A stretch of DNA of 41,600 bases from a virus: the IMG/VR virus record IMGVR_UViG_3300031787_000278, positions 1-41,600 of that record, one strand, 5' to 3'. The position numbers were made by a program, and so were the translations under genes. Under the pieces are notes generated by a model, which was not told the origin of the DNA, did no database searches, and saw nothing but the letters and a program-made list of their open reading frames with translations. Shown piece by piece: positions 1-9,079 of this stretch (within the stretch, counting starts at the first letter, position 1; each line of letters begins with the position of its first letter).

Positions 1-2
1 TC

Positions 3-674
3 ACTGCCGGGACCGGGGCCGGGCAGATTCGAACGGTTGCGAGCAACACTTCGACCGTTATCACGGTTTCAAGCAACTGGACGACCCAGCCAGACGCAAC
101 CTCGCAGTATAGCCTTGAAGGAAATGATGATTTCATCTACTTCATGGGCAATAATGCCGTCACGCTCTATCGGTATTCAATCGCTGGCAACACTTGGTCA
201 ACGCTGACACCTGTTGCTGCGCGTGCCGCCGCGCCGGGTGCTGGAATGTCAGGACACTGGATTCATTCAGTTTCGGCAAGCGATTGGACAAACGAAAACG
301 CAATCCTGAACGGTCGCTACATCTACAGCTTCCAAGGCGGCAACACGACCAACCTGCATCGGTACGACATTGCCGGTAACACTTGGGCCACGATTACCTA
401 CGCACCTCCCGGCGATGCCATGAGTACCGGGACAAAATGGGCGTACAACAAGGACCGGCTCTACATGCAGCGTGACAACACTGGACGCTGGTTCTACTTT
501 GACTTTGCTGAGCAGGCAATGCAGCCTTGGAGCACGATGCTTTACCCGCAGGGCTCGGGTATCGTCGGTGACACGGCGTTCGACGTTACCTACAAGGATG
601 GAGCGACGGAAATCGACTACATCTACATGGTATTGAACACATCCAACATCATGCTTCGCCAGATGGTGATTTAA
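3..674 (+). CDS. Kelch-like structural protein, 5'-truncated by window edge
   Basis: The frame is open from the first bases of the window, so the gene starts upstream and about 223 C-terminal residues are seen. Two blade-like repeats are visible, LYRYSIAGNTWSTLTP and LHRYDIAGNTWATITY, each with the aromatic, Gly-Asn-Thr-Trp spacing of kelch beta-propeller blades; a weaker third one ends in MQPWSTM. Kelch-like propellers in phage virions usually sit on the capsid surface or in fibres and bind polymers or receptors. The stop overlaps the next start (TAATG) and the gene leads into the head operon, so a virion decoration or fibre role is inferred. Substrate unknown. Confidence 0.7.
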   Translation, partial: TAGTGAGQIRTVASNTSTVITVSSNWTTQPDATSQYSLEGNDDFIYFMGNNAVTLYRYSIAGNTWSTLTPVAARAAAPGAGMSGHWIHSVSASDWTNENAILNGRYIYSFQGGNTTNLHRYDIAGNTWATITYAPPGDAMSTGTKWAYNKDRLYMQRDNTGRWFYFDFAEQAMQPWSTMLYPQGSGIVGDTAFDVTYKDGATEIDYIYMVLNTSNIMLRQMVI

Positions 675-841
675 TGACAATTGAATATATTATTTCGATT
701 TTGGAGCGCAAGGTAGCAAACCTTGGCTCGGCCAAAACCAGTGCCGAACTGATAGGCGATTTGGAACGTGTAGAATCGCTACACGCAGAGATTGTTGAGA
801 CTCAAAACTCAATCGCAAACCTTAAAACCCTTTTGGAGTAA
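674..841 (+). CDS. Small coiled-coil protein, 55 aa
   Basis: An ATG overlaps the upstream stop by one base (TAATG), and the frame stays open for 55 codons. The protein begins MTIEYIISILERKV and continues with regularly spaced Leu, Ile and Val among Glu, Lys and Arg (SAELIGDLERVESLHAEIV), which suggests a single amphipathic helix or short coiled coil. No signal peptide, membrane segment or cysteines are present. The tight coupling to the kelch-like gene argues that it is real, perhaps a virion accessory or chaperone for its neighbour. No family is recognised. Confidence 0.6.
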   Translation: MTIEYIISILERKVANLGSAKTSAELIGDLERVESLHAEIVETQNSIANLKTLLE

Positions 842-843
842 AC

Positions 844-999
844 ATGAACCCAGAACAAGCGTTACAGATTCTCGACCAAGTTTGCCAAAACGTGCCGGGT
901 ACTCGCAAAGACCATGAGGCGATTGCTCAAGCAATTTCCGTTTTGGCTGAAGCAATCAAGCCAAAAAAGGAAGGTGAACAATGCCCGACCCAATCGTAA
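844..999 (+). CDS. Small helical protein, 51 aa
   Basis: The ATG lies two bases after the upstream stop, with TTGGAG about 5 bases before it (834-838). The product, starting MNPEQALQILDQVCQ, resembles short phage proteins with an EQAL..LDQ helix followed by a second helix (HEAIAQAISVLAEAI). That two-helix pattern is common in small proteins next to phage structural genes, but no function is known to me. Its last 19 bases overlap the next gene in another frame. Assignment rests on spacing, start signal and composition only. Confidence 0.6.
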   Translation: MNPEQALQILDQVCQNVPGTRKDHEAIAQAISVLAEAIKPKKEGEQCPTQS

Positions 1000-1304
1000 T
1001 TCCACTCGACCAGCCAGTTCAAATTCCATCATCGCCCGCAAAGCAATTTGAGGCGATGTGGATTACCCAAGTTTTGGTTCGCACCTTGCTGCCGACTGAC
1101 CAATCCGGTGGTGGCTTGGTTTCGATTGAATACGTCCCGATGAACGCGACGACTGGCGAGGTTCTGCCTCAGCCAACAGCAATCAGCAGCGACCGGCTGA
1201 TGCAAGCGGTCAGCGAAGTGCCCGAAGTTGCTCAGGCAATGGGGGCAATTCTGCTTGCAATTCAACCGTTCAGAAATTGGATCGCAGCACAGCAACCGGA
1301 GTAA
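981..1304 (+). CDS. Hypothetical virion-module protein, 107 aa
   Basis: Starts at an ATG behind GGAAGGTG (969-976) and overlaps the preceding small gene by 19 bases. The N-terminal half is beta-rich, with a segment reading GGGLVSIEYVPMNATTGE that looks like a strand-turn-strand, and the C-terminal third is a predicted helix (QAVSEVPEVAQAMGAILLAI). There is no signal peptide or cysteine. It sits three bases before the next structural gene. The position between a kelch-like protein and the packaging genes suggests a minor virion component; the fold is not recognised. Confidence 0.6.
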   Translation: MPDPIVIPLDQPVQIPSSPAKQFEAMWITQVLVRTLLPTDQSGGGLVSIEYVPMNATTGEVLPQPTAISSDRLMQAVSEVPEVAQAMGAILLAIQPFRNWIAAQQPE

Positions 1305-1307
1305 GAA

Positions 1308-2405
1308 ATGGCGACTCAGCAAATCGAGTTTTCGGCGGCAACTGGATTGACTCTTACGGCTACGCTGCACGCGGCAGGCTCGGACGCGATTGCCTACACG
1401 GCTTCCGCAGTTGTCGAGCAAACCAACCGCAAAGGGGTGTACCGTGCGACGTTTGCCGGCATTGCCGCAGGGACTTATCAGCTAGTCGCCTTTTCTGGTT
1501 CGACTCCCGTCGCCGTTTGGTGGGGGTTCGCTCAAGACACGGCAAGTACGTTTGTCTTTGGGGAAATCTCAGGTAGCCTCATCGCAAATTCAATCAACTC
1601 ATCGACGTTTGCCAGCGGTACAAGTGTTGGCGCAAATGTGCTGTCAATCTCCGGCGCCTCAGCCGCAACCATCGCAGACGAAGTGCGGGTGGAACTGGCG
1701 ACCGAACTTGCCAGAATCGACGTGGCGACTTCAACGCGGCTGGCGACTGCCGGTTACACTGCTCCAGACAATGCGTCGATTGCAGACATTGAAACTAAGG
1801 TTGATACACTTCTTGGACGGATTACTGCAAATCTGTTCACAGGTATCACGTACTTGCGTAACTGGTTAAGTGCTTTGGCTGGAAAGAATCCAGATCCGGG
1901 CACCCGAGCCGAAATCAATGCCACAACTGCTGGTGCAACGTATAACGAAACAACTGATAGCTTGGAAGCAATTACTGGGCTATCAGGGTTGTCCGAAGTG
2001 GATGCTAATCTTGTTGCAATCAACGGACAACCAATTTCGGCAGGACAACTCCGCCTCAACGTCATTAACACAAACGTGCTTAAGAACAGCGTGTTGACGT
2101 TGATGCGGAAAGACACGTACTCGGTGGACAATGGCAATCCCATCGATTTTGTAAGTGATGACCTTCCTGATATGACGATTGCAACTGGGGCGACTTTGAC
2201 AATTATGTCTAAGGCTCGCGTAGTGTTGCTTACTAAGTCGGGAACTGTGTCAGAAGTTGCAAAGCGTATTCGTTTCGAACTTACCGAAGCCAATACAACG
2301 CTTGTTGTAGCTAATGATAATCGCTACGATGTTGTTCTCAACTACGCTACAGGGCACCAAACAGTGTTCTCTGGCATCAACGTGATTCTGGACGACTGGT
2401 CATAG
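1308..2405 (+). CDS. Beta-rich virion protein with C-terminal domain shared with the next gene
   Basis: 365 residues. The N-terminal part (about 1-90) is Ala/Thr/Ser-rich with an Ig-like strand pattern (GVYRATFAGIAAGTYQLVAF). A helical linker follows, and the last ~110 residues form a separate beta domain beginning VLTLMRKDTYSVDNGNPIDF. The same domain closes the next protein (VLTLTRGDTYSIANGNPIEF), so the pair shares a duplicated module. Such modular Ig-like or jelly-roll proteins are common as phage head fibres, decoration or baseplate parts. The location upstream of terminase suggests a capsid decoration or fibre role, which is inference. Confidence 0.65.
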   Translation: MATQQIEFSAATGLTLTATLHAAGSDAIAYTASAVVEQTNRKGVYRATFAGIAAGTYQLVAFSGSTPVAVWWGFAQDTASTFVFGEISGSLIANSINSSTFASGTSVGANVLSISGASAATIADEVRVELATELARIDVATSTRLATAGYTAPDNASIADIETKVDTLLGRITANLFTGITYLRNWLSALAGKNPDPGTRAEINATTAGATYNETTDSLEAITGLSGLSEVDANLVAINGQPISAGQLRLNVINTNVLKNSVLTLMRKDTYSVDNGNPIDFVSDDLPDMTIATGATLTIMSKARVVLLTKSGTVSEVAKRIRFELTEANTTLVVANDNRYDVVLNYATGHQTVFSGINVILDDWS

Positions 2406-2413
2406 GAGCAAGT

Positions 2414-3124
2414 ATGCTTAAGAACACAGCCGGCCAGAACTGGGTCGTCCATGCGATTGATACTACGACTGGCAATAACAAGACAGGCGATGCTGCAAAC
2501 ATTACCGCCAAAATATCAAAAGATGGCGGAGCGTTTGTAGCATTGACTGATACTAACCCCGTTGAAATTGAAGCAGGCCGCTATGCTTTTGATATCAGTC
2601 AAGCTGAAATCAATTGCACACGGTTTTTCATTGTGCCGAGAAGTTCAACCGCAAATGTTCGAGTGGAGAATGAAGAAAAGGTCTTTACTACTGTTCCTCC
2701 AATCCCGGAAGTGAATGTAGTCGAAGTCAACGGCAAAGATGCAGCGAGCGGCATTGTACGGATAAATATAATCGACGCAAGCTACGTTCGAAAAGGTGTT
2801 CTCACGCTCACCCGGGGTGATACTTACTCTATTGCAAACGGGAACCCAATTGAGTTCATTTCGACCGAGTTTCCTGACTTAACAGTTCCAACTGGAGCCA
2901 CGCTCAAACTGTTCAATAAAACAACGAGAACAACGCTTCTAACAAAGACAACAACTTTGTTGGACGATGTTGAGAAAAGTATCAAGTTTGAAGCGACTGC
3001 TGCAGATATGAACATTGCTATCAATGATAAGGACTATGTTTACTCTGTTGAGTTAACGTGCGCCATAGGTAAACGAACAGTAATCTCCGACAAGTTGATC
3101 ATTAACGACGATTTGGTGCCGTAA
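2414..3124 (+). CDS. Beta-rich virion protein, paralogous C-terminal domain
   Basis: 236 residues, preceded by AGGAG about 5 bases before the ATG (2405-2409). An N-terminal Ig-like domain (DAANITAKISKDGGAFVALTD, then GRYAFDIS) is followed by a Pro-rich hinge and a C-terminal domain homologous by eye to that of the preceding 365-residue protein, with shared DTYS.(D/A)NGNPI, TGATL and TLLTK or VLLTK segments. The stop overlaps the terminase start (TAATG), so expression is coupled to the packaging genes. A minor capsid or fibre function is inferred; no enzymatic motif is seen. Confidence 0.65.
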   Translation: MLKNTAGQNWVVHAIDTTTGNNKTGDAANITAKISKDGGAFVALTDTNPVEIEAGRYAFDISQAEINCTRFFIVPRSSTANVRVENEEKVFTTVPPIPEVNVVEVNGKDAASGIVRINIIDASYVRKGVLTLTRGDTYSIANGNPIEFISTEFPDLTVPTGATLKLFNKTTRTTLLTKTTTLLDDVEKSIKFEATAADMNIAINDKDYVYSVELTCAIGKRTVISDKLIINDDLVP

Positions 3125-4776
3125 TGCACGCACTTGAAAAATTGATGCGAGAGCAAATCGTAACAGGGCTTCGACAAAATTTGAAGATTCCCTGTCACGA
3201 ATGGGTTGCTCGACACAGAATGATGGGTGATCCGTTTCCCGGCCCGTTCGGGTACAAGTATCATCCGTGGTTGTATGAGATGCACGATGTTTCAGCCGAA
3301 GAAGTGGTTGGGCAGAAGGCGGCTCAGATGGGTTATACAGAGTGGGCAATTAACGTCTCTCTGTATCATATTAACTATGGCAAGAGTGTACTTTACATTC
3401 TGCCGTCTTCATCGGACGCAGGCGATTTTTCATCGGCTCGCTTCGACGCAGCACTCGACTTGAGTCCGTATCTTGCTCAATTGTTTGTTGACGTTAATAA
3501 CGTTCGACTGAAACGAACTAAGGCAGCTTCGCTTTATATTCGCGGATCGCGAAGTCGAGCTAAGTTGAAATCTATTCCGGCCCCAATCATCGTATTGGAC
3601 GAAATGGATGAAATGTCCGAAGAAGCGATTAACCTTGTGGCTGAACGCCAGTCTGGGCAAGTATTTGCATTAACGTTGAAACTATCAACGCCTTCGATTG
3701 AGGACTTCGGAATAAATGCAGATTACAAGTTATCGACTCAAAATCTATATTTCTTTCGGTGTCCCGGTTGTTCTCGTTACATCAATTTGGAGTATCCAAG
3801 GAATTTCAAACTTCTGGGCGAAAGCCTGCTTGACCCAAAGCTGCAAGAAAGTTATTTCTATTGTCACGAATGTGGGAGACGAATTGACTCTAAGGAAAAA
3901 CCAGAAGTATTGAAGCATAAAGCCTTCGGGGGTACTGGACATTTTGTCCCGACGTATCCGGGACGCCTCAAAGAAGGGTTTATGATACATCAAATGTATT
4001 CCATGTCGCGATCAGGTCGAGAAGACATTTTTGCGGCAGCGGCGATGAAAGCTGAATTTGATGCAACGTATGCCCAAGAGTTTTGGAACAGCAAAGTCGC
4101 TCAACCTTATACGGCTCGTGGTGCGAAAGTAAGCGACGATCAGATACAACAATGTATCCAACATTATTCACAAGGTGTAGGGGACAAACGAAGCGTTAGA
4201 ACAATCGGCATTGACGTAGGTTTGCAGTTTCATGTTGTTATTTACGAATGGAAATTAGGGCAAACATACGCAGATGTGATGCTCAACGACGTTAGTGTGC
4301 CAACGGTATTGTTACAAACAACTGTAAGGGATGAATCCGAACTTTTAAGATTGTGGCGAGAGTACCAAATTGATTGGGGTATCATCGACGCAGAACCAGA
4401 ACGCCGAATTTCTTTGCGATTGTGCCAAGAACTTGGTGGAGGTTTAATGGCTTGCGATTATTTGTTCAGCCAGCAAGGTAAGACCGTTACTCGTCAAGAT
4501 GACGATCTAATGGTCAAGGTTAATCGAACAGCTTGGCTAGACCAAACAATGTTTCGGTACAAAAATGGCACGATTCGACTTCCAATTGATATCGACGAAG
4601 AATTTAAGCTTCATATTAAGGAGCCTGTACGTATAACTCGACGCGACAAATGGGGACAAGAGTATGGTGTGTATGTTAACAAGAAAGCAGACCACTATGC
4701 TCACGCAAGCACTTACGCAGAGTTGGCGTTGACTTTGCTAGAATTGGGAGAAGTTCAAACTATCAAGGTCTACTGA
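3124..4776 (+). CDS. terL: Terminase large subunit (GpA-like)
   Basis: ATP-driven DNA packaging motor with nuclease. The 550 residues match the GpA-like architecture: a Q-motif/Walker A region VGQKAAQMGYTEWA (about 62-75), a Walker B IIVLDEMDE with D159 and E160, a zinc-binding pair C213-x2-C216 and C247-x2-C250 between ATPase and nuclease halves, and an RNase H-like nuclease with IGIDVG (D364), IIDAE (D422/E424) and a late ADHYAHA motif near residue 523. It docks on the portal encoded next, with which it overlaps by one base. No separate small subunit is obvious; one of the small upstream genes might serve. Confidence 0.92.
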   Translation: MHALEKLMREQIVTGLRQNLKIPCHEWVARHRMMGDPFPGPFGYKYHPWLYEMHDVSAEEVVGQKAAQMGYTEWAINVSLYHINYGKSVLYILPSSSDAGDFSSARFDAALDLSPYLAQLFVDVNNVRLKRTKAASLYIRGSRSRAKLKSIPAPIIVLDEMDEMSEEAINLVAERQSGQVFALTLKLSTPSIEDFGINADYKLSTQNLYFFRCPGCSRYINLEYPRNFKLLGESLLDPKLQESYFYCHECGRRIDSKEKPEVLKHKAFGGTGHFVPTYPGRLKEGFMIHQMYSMSRSGREDIFAAAAMKAEFDATYAQEFWNSKVAQPYTARGAKVSDDQIQQCIQHYSQGVGDKRSVRTIGIDVGLQFHVVIYEWKLGQTYADVMLNDVSVPTVLLQTTVRDESELLRLWREYQIDWGIIDAEPERRISLRLCQELGGGLMACDYLFSQQGKTVTRQDDDLMVKVNRTAWLDQTMFRYKNGTIRLPIDIDEEFKLHIKEPVRITRRDKWGQEYGVYVNKKADHYAHASTYAELALTLLELGEVQTIKVY

Positions 4777-6431
4777 TGTTCATTTACCCGTTTGAAGATT
4801 ATGAAGAAATCAAACGCTGGCGGTATGCGTATCGCGGCGGACGCGACTTCGTTAATTTGTATCTTGAGAAGCTCTCGACCAAAGAGGACGATGATGACTT
4901 CGCAGCCCGCAAGCGATTGACGTATTGTCCATCGTTTGCTGCTGAGGCAATTGATGAAATCAAAGACGCTATCATCCACCGTGCAACTGATATTGTACGG
5001 ACTGGTGGACCTGAAACTTATCGCAAAGCCATCAATGGCGAATTGGGTGGCGTAGACCTGCGGGGAAGCTCAATGAGCATGTTCCTCGGTAACTACGTTT
5101 TGCCCGAACTGCTCCCAATGTCAACTGTTGGGGTGCTTGTTGATAACTTTGACAATTTGGGTCGAACGCTTGCGGACAAAGGCAACAAGCACCCTTATTT
5201 TACTGTGTTTGCACGGGAAAACATTCTTGCACACACGCCAGAGATTCCGTTCAATGGCTATGATAGTGTGCTGTTGCAAGAAACGATTTACGAAGTTGAT
5301 AAGTATGGCCGCAAAGCCATGTTTCCAACTACTCGCAATCGGTATTATGAAAAAGTTGATACTAACACCATTCTCGTAAAAATCGGAAATGTTGACGCTG
5401 ACTGGAAAAATGGAAAAGAATACATTCTGAACATTCCAGAGATTCCTTTCCATATTTTCCAATTGCGACGTTCTTTGATGAAAGACGTTGCAGACTATCA
5501 AATTGCATTGTTGAATATTGAAAGCTCGGACATTTCGTTCATTCGTTGTGCAAACTTCCCGATTTATTACGAGTTCTATAAGGCACGCGGATCGGCGGGC
5601 GACTACAGCAAGCCGACACGTACAGCTGATACTCGCGAGGTTGAAGTTGGAGCTGGTACAGGTCGTCGATTCCCTGATGGACTTGAGAAGCCAGGTTTCA
5701 TTGCTCCTAACGCTGACACTTTGCGAGCTTCGATGGAGAAGGGAGCACAAATCAAGAAAGATATTCGCTCCCTTGTTCGTCTCAATCTGTCGATGCTTGA
5801 ACCGCAACGTCAATCAGTTGAGTCGAAAGGTTACGACGAACGTTCACTTGAATCAGGTTTGAGTCAACTTGGTTTGATACTCCAGACTGGTGAACAAGAG
5901 TTGGCCAAATACTGGTCGTACTTCGAAGGAGCCGAGAACGACGTTAAGATTGGCTATCCCAAGACTTACGACTTGCAGAATGATGAAACAAGATTGCGTT
6001 ATAGTGATAAGCTCCGTAGTCTTGCAAACAGTGTTCCTTCGGACTCATTCCAACGTGAAGTGCAGAAATTGCTATCATACAAATTGATGGGCCATGTTCT
6101 GCCAAAGAGCACAATGGATGAAATCTTCGAGGAAATTGAAGAATCCGAAACAATCACATCGGACCCGAATATCATTTTGTCAGCACACAAAGCTGGACTT
6201 TGTTCTGACTACGATGCCGCTAAGGCTCTTGGGTTCAGTGAAGAATCAGTTGACCAAGCCCGTAAGGACCGAGCAGAGCGTATCAAGTTGACACTTGAAG
6301 CACAAGGCGGAGCGGACAACGCAGACGCCAACCGGGGAGCACCTGAATTTGATAAGGGTGTTCCGTCCGACGAGAAAGAAGGCAAAGCAGGTCGAGGCAA
6401 TCAAGACAACACGAACATTGGTGGTGAATAA
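4776..6431 (+). CDS. Portal protein
   Basis: 551 residues directly after the terminase, which is where tailed phages place the portal. The protein is mixed alpha/beta, with a wing-like N-terminal half (YRGGRDFVNLYLEKL, later VLPELLPMSTVGVLVD) and a long helical C-terminal crown (LSYKLMGHVLPKSTMDEIF, then AKALGFSEESVDQARKDRAE). The layout resembles the DUF4055-type portal family. The last ~40 residues are hydrophilic, Gly/Asp/Asn-rich and probably disordered. It should form the dodecameric DNA entry ring. The call rests on position, size and general resemblance, since portals lack short diagnostic motifs. Confidence 0.82.
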   Translation: MFIYPFEDYEEIKRWRYAYRGGRDFVNLYLEKLSTKEDDDDFAARKRLTYCPSFAAEAIDEIKDAIIHRATDIVRTGGPETYRKAINGELGGVDLRGSSMSMFLGNYVLPELLPMSTVGVLVDNFDNLGRTLADKGNKHPYFTVFARENILAHTPEIPFNGYDSVLLQETIYEVDKYGRKAMFPTTRNRYYEKVDTNTILVKIGNVDADWKNGKEYILNIPEIPFHIFQLRRSLMKDVADYQIALLNIESSDISFIRCANFPIYYEFYKARGSAGDYSKPTRTADTREVEVGAGTGRRFPDGLEKPGFIAPNADTLRASMEKGAQIKKDIRSLVRLNLSMLEPQRQSVESKGYDERSLESGLSQLGLILQTGEQELAKYWSYFEGAENDVKIGYPKTYDLQNDETRLRYSDKLRSLANSVPSDSFQREVQKLLSYKLMGHVLPKSTMDEIFEEIEESETITSDPNIILSAHKAGLCSDYDAAKALGFSEESVDQARKDRAERIKLTLEAQGGADNADANRGAPEFDKGVPSDEKEGKAGRGNQDNTNIGGE

Positions 6432-6877
6432 TGTACGGAACACTTGTTGACTCGAATACTTATTTCAGCACATTGAGGTACGATCGTCAAGCCATTTGGG
6501 CCAATAGCTCAGAGGCAGCACGGACAGCTTGTCTGGGAGAAGCAACGAACCTCATTGATATGCTCAACTTCGAAGGTGATAAGACCGACGAAGAACAAGA
6601 GCTAGAGTTCCCACGCGATGGTGATACCGAGGTTCCAACTCCTATCATTCACGCTGCATACGAGATTGCCTACCAAATCTTGTCCGGTCGTGATGTTGAT
6701 ATCGAGCTTGAGAACGTCGAGAAAGTAGCGGTAGCCTTTGGGCAACGCCGCGTTGATAAGGAAAAGAGCTTCGTCTCGGAAGCTAAGACCAACGGTATTC
6801 CAAGTGAACGTGCTTGGAAACTTCTCAAACCTTTTTTGCGCGACCCGCACAAAGTAAAAATCATTAGGAGTACGTGA
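6431..6877 (+). CDS. Head-tail connector / adaptor protein
   Basis: 148 residues, overlapping the portal stop by one base and the scaffold start by one base. The all-helical pattern, with AARTACLGEATNLIDMLNF early and IIHAAYEIAYQILSG in the middle, resembles the gp6/gp15-like adaptor family that databases often mislabel as DnaT-like. Such proteins form a ring below the portal and hold the packaged genome until the tail joins. No enzymatic motif is present. The location between portal and scaffold/coat supports the neck role; the exact family assignment is by pattern. Confidence 0.65.
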   Translation: MYGTLVDSNTYFSTLRYDRQAIWANSSEAARTACLGEATNLIDMLNFEGDKTDEEQELEFPRDGDTEVPTPIIHAAYEIAYQILSGRDVDIELENVEKVAVAFGQRRVDKEKSFVSEAKTNGIPSERAWKLLKPFLRDPHKVKIIRST

Positions 6878-7674
6878 TGAAACATTTCTGGCTATTGGCG
6901 ACCAACACACCGTGGTACAAAGAGGGTGAAGGAAACGGTGACGGGCAGCAACCGCCCAAGACCTTCACGCAAGAAGAAGTCGAGAAGATGATACAAGGTC
7001 GTCTCTCGAAACAGAAACAACGAGAGACAGAGCTTTTGACCAAGCTCAAAAGCCTCGAAACAAAAGGTCTGTCGGATGCCGACCGCGAAGCTCTGGAACA
7101 GCAAATCCAACAGCTTCAAGAGCAGAACATGAGCAAAGAGGAATTGTTCAAGGAACGCGAAACCAAGCTGAAATCTGAGCATGATAAGATTCTCAAGAAA
7201 ACCGTTGAAGAATCAACTCGCTGGAAAGGTTTCTTTGAAAGTTCCTCAATCAGACAAGCGATCACGGCTGCTGCAATTTCTGCGGAAGCCGAGAATGTGG
7301 AGCAGATGTTGATGATGTTCCAAGGTTCTTCTCGTCTGGAAGAAGAAATTGAGAACAACAAACCGACTGGCCGGTTTATCGCCAAGATGAAAATTGTTGG
7401 TATTGACCCTGACACTAAGGCCAAAAAGGAATTTGACCTGCCAGTGGCAGAGGCTATCACTAAGCTGCGAGAAGATGGTTTGAACGCCAATCTTTTCAAG
7501 CACAAATCTACTGGAGGAACTGGAACCGTCGGAAACGGCGGTACTGGCAGCTCAGGACGAGCTTCCAACAGTATGCCGCAACCTGAACAGTTTGCGAACC
7601 CTGCCGAGTTCCAAGTGGCGTATACATCTTGGCGGCAAAAATACAATCTTGATGGTTCTGAAAGGAAAATCTGA
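6877..7674 (+). CDS. Capsid scaffolding protein
   Basis: 265 residues. The ATG at 6877 overlaps the upstream stop (TGATG) and has AGGAG 7 bases upstream; a GTG three bases earlier is less well spaced. Residues ~25-110 are a charged, Gln/Glu/Lys-rich coiled coil (EEVEKMIQGRLSKQKQRE and DREALEQQIQQLQEQNMSK), followed by a small domain and a Gly/Thr/Ser-rich linker before a C-terminal helix (PAEFQVAYTSWRQKYNL). That build and the position just before the coat gene are typical of DUF4355-like phage scaffolds, which guide procapsid assembly and leave afterwards. No protease motif is seen here. Confidence 0.82.
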   Translation: MKHFWLLATNTPWYKEGEGNGDGQQPPKTFTQEEVEKMIQGRLSKQKQRETELLTKLKSLETKGLSDADREALEQQIQQLQEQNMSKEELFKERETKLKSEHDKILKKTVEESTRWKGFFESSSIRQAITAAAISAEAENVEQMLMMFQGSSRLEEEIENNKPTGRFIAKMKIVGIDPDTKAKKEFDLPVAEAITKLREDGLNANLFKHKSTGGTGTVGNGGTGSSGRASNSMPQPEQFANPAEFQVAYTSWRQKYNLDGSERKI

Positions 7675-9062
7675 TGCCTAATAACACTGATGCATTTGTA
7701 CCCGAACTGTGGGCAGCAGAAGCTGTCAACCAGCTTTGGGAAAACATGATTTTTGCAGGCACCGTTCATCGCGATTTCGAAAACGAACTCGCTTCGTACG
7801 GCGATGTTGTGAACACCCGCAAGCCGGGTGCCTTCGTTGCAAAGCGGAAACAGAACGATCTCGATGATGTCGAGATTCAAGACGTGACCGCGACCAACAT
7901 CCAAGTCAAGCTGAATCAACGTGTTTACGTTGCGTTCATGCTTGGCGACAAGGCCCAATCGCTCTCGTTCCAAGATTTGGTTCAGATTTATCTGTCTCAA
8001 GCTATCATGGCGAACGCTCGCCACTTGGACCGTGTGATTGGTGCCCAAGTTTATCAGTTCTTGAACAACACCGCTGGTGGCCTCGGTCAAATGACCGCGA
8101 TCAACTCGCACGACTATCTGCTCGATATGCGACAGGTGTTCAACGATAACTACGTTCCAACTATGGATCGTTGGCTGGCGTTGTGCTCTCGAACTGAAAC
8201 CCTGATGCAAAAGAATGACCTGTTTAAGCAGGCATACAGCATCGGCGATTCGGGCCAAGCTCTACGGAATGCAATCCTTGGTCGCGTTGATGGTTGGAAC
8301 ACGTTCCTCGAACTGAACACCGCAAGTGTTCGTGTCGCTTCGGACGCAACCGCCACCGCAACTGTCAATGGCGCACATGCTGCTGGCGTTACTGTTCTCA
8401 ACGTTGACGATGCCACCGATATCACGGCTGGTATGTACCTCGTTGTCGCGGGTGACTGGACTCCAGTGAAGGTTCTGTCCAAGGCAACCAATGCCTTGAC
8501 TCTGAATCGTCCATTGAAGAAGGCGGTTGCTGACAATGCGGTGATCACCAAGCTGACCCTGACCAACGTGGACCAAAGCTCTGCAATCGCCGCTGGCGAT
8601 GATGGTGTTTTGGCTGTCTCCAATGGTTATCCCGCTGGTTGGTTGAAGCCGATCAATGTCAACGCCACCGCGATTCCTCGCGTCGGTCAGTTGGTATCAT
8701 TCGGTGCAACCAGCACCGTCGAGTACGGCATCATCAACGTTGAAACCAACGGTTCTGATTACCTGATCACTCTCGACCGTCCGCTTGAAGAAGCCATTGC
8801 CCACAACGGCGTGGTTTGCTTGGGCCCGGCTGGCGATTATAACTTTGCTTACCAACGCAACGCTGTTGCTTTGGTTAGTCGTCCGCTGCTGGTTCCTCGC
8901 TCCGAGACTGGTGTTCGTGCCGCTACCGCAGTTGCCCACAACATGGCTCTGCGTGTTGAAATCAGCCGCAACAGCTTGAAGCAAGGTCACTTGGTCGTGG
9001 TCGATGGTATCTTTGGCGTAGCCAAGCTGGATGCAGCCCTCGGCGGTTGCTTGTTCGGCTAA
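7674..9062 (+). CDS. Major capsid (coat) protein, P22 coat-like
   Basis: 462 residues after the scaffold. The N-terminal region (PELWAAEAVNQLWENMIF, then GDVVNTRKPG) and the long helix DLVQIYLSQAIMANARHLD resemble the P22 gp5-type HK97 fold. Residues ~225-330 contain a beta-rich insertion (AAGVTVLNVDDATDITAGMY) comparable in place to the P22 I-domain. The C-terminus has a RHDMALR-like strand (VAHNMALRVEISRNS) and ends in GGCLFG. Codon use is noticeably richer in GC-ending codons than in the neighbours, as expected for a highly expressed gene. There is no N-terminal delta domain, so a separate scaffold is needed and present. Confidence 0.88.
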   Translation: MPNNTDAFVPELWAAEAVNQLWENMIFAGTVHRDFENELASYGDVVNTRKPGAFVAKRKQNDLDDVEIQDVTATNIQVKLNQRVYVAFMLGDKAQSLSFQDLVQIYLSQAIMANARHLDRVIGAQVYQFLNNTAGGLGQMTAINSHDYLLDMRQVFNDNYVPTMDRWLALCSRTETLMQKNDLFKQAYSIGDSGQALRNAILGRVDGWNTFLELNTASVRVASDATATATVNGAHAAGVTVLNVDDATDITAGMYLVVAGDWTPVKVLSKATNALTLNRPLKKAVADNAVITKLTLTNVDQSSAIAAGDDGVLAVSNGYPAGWLKPINVNATAIPRVGQLVSFGATSTVEYGIINVETNGSDYLITLDRPLEEAIAHNGVVCLGPAGDYNFAYQRNAVALVSRPLLVPRSETGVRAATAVAHNMALRVEISRNSLKQGHLVVVDGIFGVAKLDAALGGCLFG

Positions 9063-9079
9063 TTGAAAAGGAACGGGAA

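Noticed and set aside
5121-5813. 230-codon open frame on the minus strand
   Set aside because: Antisense to the portal gene with no recognisable domain.
7116-8258. 380-codon open frame on the minus strand
   Set aside because: Antisense to scaffold and coat genes; composition is that of a shadow frame and no ribosome site precedes it.
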